From assembly GCA_013042025.1 (NCBI GenBank), contig JABDQY010000033.1, positions 1-12,600 on the forward strand: a DNA stretch of 12,600 nt, given 5' to 3'. Every line of letters starts with the position of its first letter. The stretch's first letter is position 1. The stretch comes from Bacteroidia bacterium. Its GTDB lineage: Bacteria; Bacteroidota; Bacteroidia; NS11-12g; UBA9320. Position numbers and translations under genes: made by a program. Below are positions 6,689-12,600 of the stretch, in pieces. The notes under the pieces are model-generated. The model searched no databases and was not told the origin of the DNA. It saw nothing but the letters and a program-made list of their open reading frames with translations.

Positions 6689-9600
6689 ATGAAGAGACTT
6701 TCTACCTTACTTGTTTCAACTCTATGTGTTTTTATAGCTTTAGCTCAAGCACCAGCAAATGATTCTTGCCAGGATGCTATTGCATTGACATTAACAACCA
6801 CTTACCAAACCACAACTTTTAAGCTTTCTGGAGCAACATCGGATGAAACTGGCTGTAGACAAGCAGAGGATGTTTGGTTTAAATTTGAGATGCCAGCAAA
6901 CGGTGCTGTTGAAATAGAAACAGATCGTTATCAATTGAATCATGATGTGTTAGGAAGACTTTATACAGGAACATGTGGTTCATTAACTCCATATTCGTGC
7001 ACTCAAAATTGCAATAATAATGCTACATATTCTTGTTCTAAATATCTAGTAGTGCGAGACACAAGCCTAGCAGGTGATTCAGTGTTTCTGCGGTTTTCAA
7101 AGTTCTATTCATTCACTTCTGGAGATAGTGCTAAAGTAATGATTCGGAATATTCCAACTTCAGAATTGAGGGACAATGATGTTTGGACTGATGCAACTCT
7201 ATTACCTGTTAACTCTACGTTACAAGTGGACACTTTTACACTCGACTATGCTATTGCAGAATCTGCAGGTTCGTGTAGAGATGATGAAGATATTTGGTTC
7301 AAATTTGAAGTACCGGTAAATGGAATATTTGAAATAACCGCAGATAGAATATCTACATACTCGGATGTTATGCTTCAACTTTTTACAGATACAAGCGGAG
7401 CATTGGATCAGTATGAGTGCGATTCAACATGTGGTTTCATAAACGGATCAAACACATGCAGCGAGTACATATTTGTTAATGATGCTTCAATTGCAGGAGA
7501 CACTGTGTTTGTTAGAGCAGCACAATTCTATGACCACCAGAATGGAGGAACATTTTCATTAGGTGTAAGAAGCGTTCAAGATGCCGAAGTGCCAACCAAT
7601 GATGTTTGTTCGGATGCTATAGCATTAAATGTGAACTCAACGCTAGTGTTAGACACATTTGACTTAACATTTGCTAAGCCAGAGGCTGGGGGAACTTGCA
7701 GAGATGATGAAGATATTTGGTTTAAAATGGAGGTACCTGCAAATGGTGTATTTGAGATAGTAACCGATAGGGTGAATATTTATAGTAATGTAATGATACA
7801 AGTCTTTACAGGAACATGTGGCTCTCTTAACCAGTATGGCTGTGACTCCGTTTGCGGATATAGAAATATCACAAACACATGCTCTGATTATACCTTTATA
7901 AATGATACTTCAATTGCAGGTGATACAATATACCTTAGGGCCGCTCAGTTTTATGATTCTAGATATGGAGGCCCTTTTTCCATTGGAATAAGACACGTGC
8001 AAACTTCAGAACTCCCAACAAATGACATTTGTGATGATGCAATTGCACTAAACACAAATAGCACATGGGTGTTGGATACATTTGATTTATCCTATGCTAT
8101 TCCTGAAACAGGAGGAAGTTGTAGAGATGATGAAGATGTATGGTTCAAATTTGAAGTACCTTCAAACGGAGCTTTTGAAATTCAGACACAAAGAGTTAAC
8201 ATCTACTCTGATGTTATTATGCAACTTTTTACAGGAACTTGTGGTAGTTTGGTGCAATATACTTGTGATTCTACCTGTGGATTTGAAAATGCTACAAATA
8301 CATGTTCTAAGTATATTTTCGTGAACGATACTTCACTAGCTGGAGATACCCTGTTTGTTAGAGCAGCACAATTCTATGATTCAAGATACGGTGGTCCTTT
8401 TTCTATAGCGGTTAAAGAAGTGCCAAGTGCTGCCTTACCAGTAAATGATATATGTAGTGACGCAATTTTATTAACTCCTGGAGCCTTAGATACCTTTGAT
8501 TTATCTTATGCTATTCCTGAATCAGGAGGAAGCTGCAGGGATGATGAAGATGTTTGGTTCAAGTTTGAGGTTCCTGCAAATGGTGCTTTCAAGGTTCAGT
8601 CAGAAAGAGTAAACATTTACAGTAATGTTGTTCTACAATTGTTTTCAGGCAGTTGTGGTTCATTAGTTCAATACAATTGTGATTCTACTTGCAATATCTA
8701 TAATGTAGGTAATTCATGTAATACCCAGTTTTTGGTTAGAGATACTAGTCTAGCTGGAGATACCGTATACCTGAGGGCTGCACAGTTTTATGATAGTCAA
8801 GATGGAGGTACCTTTAGTCTGATCTTAGAATTCCCTACAGACCCTGAATTGCCAGATAATGATAAGTGTAAGAATGCTGCTTTGCTAACTGCCACTTTAG
8901 GCAATTGTGTAATAGATACGTTCAATAATATGAATACAACATATTCCATAGTTCCTACCAATACTTGTGGAGCATATTATGGCGGGGATGTTTGGTTTAA
9001 GTTTGAAATGCCAAGTAGCGATGATGCATTTGTTGAAATGAGTCAAGTAGGTACAACATCAAGTAACTATAGAATAACAGCGTTTAGTGGCGGATGCGAC
9101 GCTTTAGTAGAAGAAATATGTAACTCTTCAGGTTCTTATCCAGATTTAAGCATCAGGAGCCTAGGTTTAGCTGGAGATACTGTTTTGGTGCATGTATATA
9201 AAGATTATAATAATGTTACTGGTGACACATTCGGTATTTGCGTGAAAGATACAGTGCTTCCCTCATTAAGAGCAGAAGTTGGACATTATGAAAAAAACAC
9301 AGTCTGCGATATTCTCAGCGTAAATGGTTGGTTTGATCTTGTTGATTCGAGCGGAAACTTGGTAATGAGTATTGATCCAGGAGGGAGTTATTTAGGCAGA
9401 ACATGTTTTGGGGTTAATATCCAAGATTCAGCAGCAGATTTAAGAACTGCATTAGACACTTTTTCGAATACTGCATATTTAAGTCCACGAAATTTTTACA
9501 TCGATCCATCCTATGACAATAGTGCTACTGTTCGCTTATATTTCAAAGAACGTGAACTCAAAATATGGAGAGACTCTTTATCTGCAAGAGGAATAGGAGT

Positions 9601-10333
9601 GGGCTCTACACTTCAAGAGTTTTATGAAGACAGCATGCGTATTTCTAAAATGGATGGAGCTAGTCTAACCAACATATTAGGAGGAAATCCTGTACAAATT
9701 AACCCAACAGTTATGAAGATTAGAGATTCCATCATCATGGCTGAATTTACAGTTACATCATTCTCCAATTTTGCACCATTATTTAATCCGGGGAATGCTC
9801 CTACACCTGTACCGGTAGATTGGTTAGAGTTCACTGGAAGAAAAAGAGGAGAAAATAATGAGTTGAATTGGGCAACTGCATCAGAACTGAATTGTAGCCA
9901 TTTTGAAATCGAAAGAAGTACAGACGGTAAAAGTTTTAGAGTTGTTGGTATTGAAGAAGGAAATGGAACAACAAATTCAATTTCCAGATATCGATTTACA
10001 GATGAAAATCCATCCAACCTCAAATTGTTCTATCGCTTAAGACAAATTGACTATAACGGAGAGTCAAGTTACTCCAATGTAATAACCATTCAACCAGAGG
10101 CAGAGCTTATAATATCTCCAAATCCATTTAAACAAAACATTGAAGTTTCGGTTGAGAAGCAAGAAATTATTCGAGTTGAGTTAATAGATATGTTTGGAAG
10201 AATTGTATTCGAGGAAGCAGTAAACGATACCAAAACTGCAATCAAAGTTCGCTCAGAACTAGACCATGGAGTTTATACCCTACGAGTTGTTCTTGAAAAT
10301 AGTGTAGTTGAAAAACGAGTAATTAAAGAATAA
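6689..10333 (+). CDS. Large secreted repeat protein, type IX secretion substrate
   Basis: A 1214-residue exported protein likely displayed on the cell surface or released. Residues 1-20 are a Sec signal peptide (MKRLSTLLVSTLCVFIALAQ). Residues 21-860 are six tandem repeats of about 140 residues. Each begins like 'NDxCxDAIAL', then 'CRDDEDVWFKFEVPANG', 'LFTGTCGSL', 'CDSTCG', and 'DTSLAGDTVFVRAAQFYD'. This resembles a beta-sandwich module (PPC/CUB-like) common in secreted flavobacterial proteins; the fold is inferred. Residues 861-1035 are a non-repeat region ending 'FTVTSFSNFAPL'. Residues about 1043-1136 are the Fn3-like domain (VDWLEFTG; HFEIERSTDGKSF; YRLRQIDYNGESSYSN) that usually precedes the sorting domain. 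Residues about 1140-1214 are the type A T9SS C-terminal sorting domain (ISPNPF; VELIDMFGRIV; LDHGVYTLRV; VIKE). No catalytic motif is visible, so adhesion or ligand binding is the best guess. No T9SS machinery gene lies in the window. Confidence 0.93.
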   Translation: MKRLSTLLVSTLCVFIALAQAPANDSCQDAIALTLTTTYQTTTFKLSGATSDETGCRQAEDVWFKFEMPANGAVEIETDRYQLNHDVLGRLYTGTCGSLTPYSCTQNCNNNATYSCSKYLVVRDTSLAGDSVFLRFSKFYSFTSGDSAKVMIRNIPTSELRDNDVWTDATLLPVNSTLQVDTFTLDYAIAESAGSCRDDEDIWFKFEVPVNGIFEITADRISTYSDVMLQLFTDTSGALDQYECDSTCGFINGSNTCSEYIFVNDASIAGDTVFVRAAQFYDHQNGGTFSLGVRSVQDAEVPTNDVCSDAIALNVNSTLVLDTFDLTFAKPEAGGTCRDDEDIWFKMEVPANGVFEIVTDRVNIYSNVMIQVFTGTCGSLNQYGCDSVCGYRNITNTCSDYTFINDTSIAGDTIYLRAAQFYDSRYGGPFSIGIRHVQTSELPTNDICDDAIALNTNSTWVLDTFDLSYAIPETGGSCRDDEDVWFKFEVPSNGAFEIQTQRVNIYSDVIMQLFTGTCGSLVQYTCDSTCGFENATNTCSKYIFVNDTSLAGDTLFVRAAQFYDSRYGGPFSIAVKEVPSAALPVNDICSDAILLTPGALDTFDLSYAIPESGGSCRDDEDVWFKFEVPANGAFKVQSERVNIYSNVVLQLFSGSCGSLVQYNCDSTCNIYNVGNSCNTQFLVRDTSLAGDTVYLRAAQFYDSQDGGTFSLILEFPTDPELPDNDKCKNAALLTATLGNCVIDTFNNMNTTYSIVPTNTCGAYYGGDVWFKFEMPSSDDAFVEMSQVGTTSSNYRITAFSGGCDALVEEICNSSGSYPDLSIRSLGLAGDTVLVHVYKDYNNVTGDTFGICVKDTVLPSLRAEVGHYEKNTVCDILSVNGWFDLVDSSGNLVMSIDPGGSYLGRTCFGVNIQDSAADLRTALDTFSNTAYLSPRNFYIDPSYDNSATVRLYFKERELKIWRDSLSARGIGVGSTLQEFYEDSMRISKMDGASLTNILGGNPVQINPTVMKIRDSIIMAEFTVTSFSNFAPLFNPGNAPTPVPVDWLEFTGRKRGENNELNWATASELNCSHFEIERSTDGKSFRVVGIEEGNGTTNSISRYRFTDENPSNLKLFYRLRQIDYNGESSYSNVITIQPEAELIISPNPFKQNIEVSVEKQEIIRVELIDMFGRIVFEEAVNDTKTAIKVRSELDHGVYTLRVVLENSVVEKRVIKE
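6749..9268 (+). repeat. Six tandem in-frame repeats of about 420 bp
   Basis: The units are R1 6749-7165, R2 7166-7588, R3 7589-8011, R4 8012-8434, R5 8435-8848 and R6 8849-9268. They encode residues 21-159, 160-300, 301-441, 442-582, 583-720 and 721-860. R2-R5 are closely alike in protein. R1 is intermediate and R6 is strongly diverged, lacking CRDDED and the 'RAAQFYD' strand. DNA similarity is lower than protein similarity because of many synonymous changes, so the array is not recent overall. One exact 28-base match exists between R2 (7506-7533) and R4 (8352-8379). R5 is three residues shorter than R2-R4, in the segment after NDIC. Confidence 0.9.
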
Positions 10334-10340
10334 CAACAAA

Positions 10341-10372
10341 GGCATCATCCTATTTGGATGATGTCGTTTTTT
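10341..10372 (+). terminator. Rho-independent terminator of the T9SS substrate gene, possibly bidirectional
   Basis: The stem GGCATCATCC (10341-10350) pairs with GGATGATGTC (10356-10365) through ten positions, one of them G-U, around a 5-base loop, followed by GTTTTTTA. It starts 7 bp after the stop codon at 10331-10333. The hairpin lies over the last codons and stop (10345) of the convergent methyltransferase gene. On the minus strand the bases after the stem read TTTGTTGTTA, a weaker T-rich run, so termination in that direction is possible but less certain. Confidence 0.85.
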
Positions 10373-10920
10373 ACTATCATGGATAATCCTATATTCTTCT
10401 CCAGGTGTTTTAGAGTAGGGTAATCATGTGTTCCGTCAAAACAACGAGCGTCATCTATCCAAATGGTATGTCCTTTTATTGGGTGCTGTAAAATAGCACT
10501 TAGTTCTTCCGATATTGGAGTGTCTTTATTCCCTTGACTCGTGCTACCACCACTATAATGAGCATCAAGCCAGAAAAATGCTGGTTCCTTTAGTTTTTTA
10601 AGCACTTCGTGAATTAGTACTCCGCTGTCACCATTTAGTAATGTTACATTTTGAACTTTCTCAAACTTTATAAGTGCACGGTCAAAATATTTCTTATCCA
10701 ATTCGATGCTATATGCTTGTTCTGCAAGAGGTGCAATAACTTCCAAAGTTCGACCATGCAAGGTTCCTGTTTCGATAAAAACCTTAGAATTAGATTTAAA
10801 GAAAGCATTACGAATAAGATATTGCTTTACGTAGCTATTTGGAGGTACTGGTTTGCCCAAAAGCAACCATTTGATAAATTGAAATAGTCTATAAGCGTTT
10901 TTAAGGACTTGTTTCAGCAT
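10345..10920 (-). CDS. Class I SAM-dependent methyltransferase-like protein
   Basis: A 191-residue protein with features of a small Rossmann-fold methyltransferase; the substrate is unknown. The first 25 residues are basic and hydrophobic (LFQFIKWLLLG), perhaps a membrane-facing helix. Motif I is FIETGTLHG (48-56), a glycine-rich SAM-binding loop of the 'ETGT' type. Strand 2 ends with the acidic Glu73 in YSIELD. NGDS (96-99) fits the adenine-contact region. FFWLDAHYSGG (115-125) and WIDDAR (154-159) are later core motifs. This ETGT/LDAHYSGG pattern is seen in methyltransferases near polysaccharide or glycosylation genes, but no such genes are nearby here. The start ATG at 10920 is 5 bp after the pdhB stop, so the two genes are almost certainly co-transcribed and translationally close. 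The C-terminus is coded inside the terminator hairpin of the facing gene. Fold assignment is fairly secure; function is open. Confidence 0.8.
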   Translation of the reverse strand: MLKQVLKNAYRLFQFIKWLLLGKPVPPNSYVKQYLIRNAFFKSNSKVFIETGTLHGRTLEVIAPLAEQAYSIELDKKYFDRALIKFEKVQNVTLLNGDSGVLIHEVLKKLKEPAFFWLDAHYSGGSTSQGNKDTPISEELSAILQHPIKGHTIWIDDARCFDGTHDYPTLKHLEKNIGLSMIVKNDIIQIG

Positions 10921-10925
10921 AAATG

Positions 10926-11906
10926 CTATCGGTACATCACTGCATCCACTGCATCAACCACACTTTTTACGTTGGGTAACCAAGCTTCTACTAAAGTTGC
11001 AGCATAAGGTAATGGTGTATCCTTAGTTGTTACTCGTTTTATTGGTGCATCTAAATGGTCAAATACCATTTGACTCATCATATAACTAATTTCAGATGAA
11101 ATTGAAGCCAACGGCCATGCTTCTTCAAGCACAACACAACGGTTTGTTTTACGAATACTAGCTGCAACTGTATCGTAATCTATAGGTCTTACAGATTGTA
11201 AGTCTATTAATTCTACTTCAATTCCTTTTTCCGCTAATACTTTAACCGCTTCTTCAGCAACTCGCATCATTTTACCAAAAGAAACAAGTGTGACATCTGT
11301 TCCACTTTTTTGAATATTTGCTTGTCCTAGAGGAATATAATATTCCTCTTCAGGAACTTCATGCTTTAGGCCATACATCTGTTCACTTTCCATAAAGATT
11401 ACTGGATCTGGATCGATGATTGCAGATTTAAGCAAACCTTTTGCATTATATGAATTTGACAACACCGCAACTTTAAGACCTGGAGTATTCGCAAACCAGT
11501 TTTCAAAAGCCTGACTATGCTGTGCACCCAATTGACCTGCACTTCCTGTTGGTCCTCTGAATACCATTGGGCAAGTAAATTGCCCTCCACTCATGCTGTT
11601 CATTTTAGCTGCTGCATTAATCACCTGATCAATTGCAACTAAGCTAAAGTTAAATGTCATGAATTCAACAATTGGTTTGAGTCCGTTCATGGCTGCACCG
11701 GTTGCAATTCCTGCAAATCCAAGTTCTGCTATTGGAGTGTCAATAACGCGTTTTTCGCCAAATTCATCAAGCATTCCTTGACTTACCTTATAAGCCCCAT
11801 TATACTCGGCTACCTCTTCCCCCATTAAAAGGATATTCGAGTCCTTTCTCATTTCTTCGCTCATTGCTTCACGAAGAGCTTCTCGTATTTGTAGTTGTCT
11901 TGCCAT
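10926..11906 (-). CDS. pdhB: Pyruvate dehydrogenase E1 component, beta subunit
   Basis: The beta subunit of the alpha2beta2 E1 enzyme that decarboxylates pyruvate with thiamine diphosphate and passes the acetyl group to E2 lipoate, feeding acetyl-CoA to the TCA cycle. From the ATG at 11906 the product has 326 residues, matching the usual Bacteroidota length. The transketolase pyrimidine-binding domain spans about 4-180. It has MGEEVAEYNGAYK with the conserved Glu near residue 30 that contacts the cofactor, DTPIAELGFAGIATGAAMNG, and 'FRGPTGSAGQLGAQHSQ' (116-132). The C-terminal transketolase domain spans about 195-315 (TDVTLVSFGKM; DLQSVRPID; VVLEEAWP). An ATG 14 codons upstream (11948) is also in frame, but the added residues (PQRNSYFCCPNTI) are unlike the family and span the likely -7 box, so I reject it. 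pdhA and the E2 gene are not adjacent; split pdh genes are common in this phylum. The methyltransferase gene follows directly. Confidence 0.95.
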   Translation of the reverse strand: MARQLQIREALREAMSEEMRKDSNILLMGEEVAEYNGAYKVSQGMLDEFGEKRVIDTPIAELGFAGIATGAAMNGLKPIVEFMTFNFSLVAIDQVINAAAKMNSMSGGQFTCPMVFRGPTGSAGQLGAQHSQAFENWFANTPGLKVAVLSNSYNAKGLLKSAIIDPDPVIFMESEQMYGLKHEVPEEEYYIPLGQANIQKSGTDVTLVSFGKMMRVAEEAVKVLAEKGIEVELIDLQSVRPIDYDTVAASIRKTNRCVVLEEAWPLASISSEISYMMSQMVFDHLDAPIKRVTTKDTPLPYAATLVEAWLPNVKSVVDAVDAVMYR

Positions 11907-11922
11907 GATTGTATTCGGGCAG

Positions 11923-11930
11923 CAAAAATA
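11923..11930 (-). promoter_or_regulatory. Putative -7 promoter box (TATTTTTG) of the pdhB operon
   Basis: On the minus strand this is TATTTTTG, an exact TAnnTTTG match 16 bp before the ATG at 11906, implying a leader of only about a dozen bases. It lies inside the longer open frame from 11948 and so supports the shorter start. No clear TTG -33 box is present at the expected distance. Confidence 0.5.
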
Positions 11931-12028
11931 AGAATTTCTTTGAGGCATTAATTTACTTATTTCTTAATCTTCGTTTACCTTTTCTATTATTAAGGTATTA
12001 ATAAGTATATTTAGCATAGAATTATCAC

Positions 12029-12600
12029 ATGAAAAATTTTACAATTCATTTATTAACTCTCCTACTTTTATATTGCCTTGTGCCGTTATCGGCTAAAAGT
12101 CAGTCGCTTGCAGGAAAGGTTAATGCCCTTGAAACAACCGAAATGCTTGGGTATGCCAACGTTGATATTTACAAAGGAGATAATTTAGTAGCCTCTGTTT
12201 TAGCCGACAAAGAAGGAAATTTTGAAGTAAAATTAGATACAGGAATGTACCGTTGTGAAATAAATTATGCTGGCTATAAAACCATAACACAAGATATTCG
12301 TGTTCTTGATGATGAAAAGGCAGATTTTAGTCTAAAGGAAGATAAAGAAAGCAAGTATAAAAGACCAGCAGTCAAAAAAGAAAAAGATATTCGAGAGTAT
12401 TCTGATTCGTATGGAGCAGAGGAGTCAGAAGATGCAGTTTATTATATTTCAGACGAAGCGGCAAGCTATCGAAGGTCATCAGCATTAGGTGCTACGTCGT
12501 ATTCATATTCAGCAGATTTTGGTACATCTAGCTCTCCTGCGATATCCATATCTAGAGGAGAAGAAGTTATAAATGTTGGTCCAGGTAAGTTAACCGCAGG
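12029..12600 (+). CDS. Secreted protein with carboxypeptidase-regulatory-like domain (3' end beyond window)
   Basis: The frame is open from the ATG at 12029 to the window edge, giving 190 complete codons. Residues about 1-25 are a Sec signal peptide (MKNFTIHLLTLLLLYCLVPLSA, then KSQS). Residues about 27-102 form a CarboxypepD_reg-like beta-sandwich: LAGKVNALETTEMLGYANV, then DKEGNFEVKLDTGMYRCEI, then GYKTITQDIRV. This module often begins Bacteroidota outer-membrane or surface proteins. Residues about 103-160 are a charged, Ser/Tyr/Glu-rich linker (KEDKESKYKRP; YSDSYGAEESEDAVYYI), and the visible part ends near VINVGPGKLTAG. The main functional domain is outside the window. Candidates from context alone are a TonB-dependent receptor, a VWA protein or another large surface protein; I cannot choose. 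It is divergent from pdhB. A one-mismatch -7 box (TATATTTA, 12006-12013) lies 15 bp before the start. Confidence 0.85.
   Translation, partial: MKNFTIHLLTLLLLYCLVPLSAKSQSLAGKVNALETTEMLGYANVDIYKGDNLVASVLADKEGNFEVKLDTGMYRCEINYAGYKTITQDIRVLDDEKADFSLKEDKESKYKRPAVKKEKDIREYSDSYGAEESEDAVYYISDEAASYRRSSALGATSYSYSADFGTSSSPAISISRGEEVINVGPGKLTA

Noticed and set aside
8082..8324. 80-codon plus-strand frame inside repeat 4
   Set aside because: It is an out-of-frame shadow of the repeat coding sequence; the protein sequence is not family-like.
6749..9268. Repeat array as CRISPR, transposon or other non-coding repeat
   Set aside because: Units of about 420 bp keep one reading frame, show many synonymous changes and encode protein domains.
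9622..10023. 133-codon minus-strand frame inside the T9SS substrate gene
   Set aside because: It is antisense to the linker and Fn3-like domain, and its composition looks like the complement of Asn/Ser/Glu-rich coding DNA.
11907..11948. ATG at 11948 as the pdhB start
   Set aside because: It adds 14 residues unlike the conserved PdhB start, and the probable promoter box lies within the extension.

Overview
The window reads as an ordinary, gene-dense chromosomal stretch from a member of the Bacteroidota, most likely the Flavobacteriia/Flavobacteriales. The evidence is AT-rich DNA, a large secreted protein ending in a type IX secretion (T9SS) sorting domain, several Bacteroidota-restricted protein families, weak Shine-Dalgarno sequences, and four intergenic matches to the Bacteroidota -7 promoter box TAnnTTTG. 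No tRNA, rRNA, CRISPR array, insertion sequence, integrase or phage gene is visible. Codon use looks uniform across the window by eye.

Left half (1-5507), all on the minus strand. In transcription order it holds: a secreted coiled-coil protein of a Bacteroidota family without known function (5507-4842), closed by a strong terminator; a membrane-anchored DUF3352-like protein with a C-terminal MORN-type tail (4766-2784); a lipid-anchored bifunctional methionine sulfoxide reductase with the order MsrB-MsrA (2698-1655), closed by a second strong terminator; a small DUF6958-like protein (1562-1278) whose promoter abuts that terminator; and a DUF6340-like envelope lipoprotein with a TPR-like tail (1127-66). 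Most of these products are predicted to be exported or envelope-attached, so the block looks like envelope housekeeping and protein-oxidation repair. They need not form one pathway.

Middle (5579-10372), plus strand. trhO encodes the oxygen-dependent tRNA U34 hydroxylase. It is followed by a 1214-residue T9SS substrate made of a signal peptide, six tandem cysteine-bearing repeats of about 140 residues, a long linker, an Fn3-like domain and the type A sorting domain. A terminator that lies partly inside the end of the convergent gene closes it.

Right part (10345-12600). pdhB (E1 beta of pyruvate dehydrogenase) and a small SAM-dependent methyltransferase form a tight two-gene minus-strand unit with a 5 bp gap. 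A divergent secreted protein with a carboxypeptidase-regulatory-like domain starts at 12029 and runs off the window.

I do not see a convincing new multi-gene system. The points most worth a second look are the mosaic repeat array with a paired cysteine loss in repeat 2, the way terminators and promoters or starts are packed together, and the unexplained coupling of a methyltransferase to pdhB.
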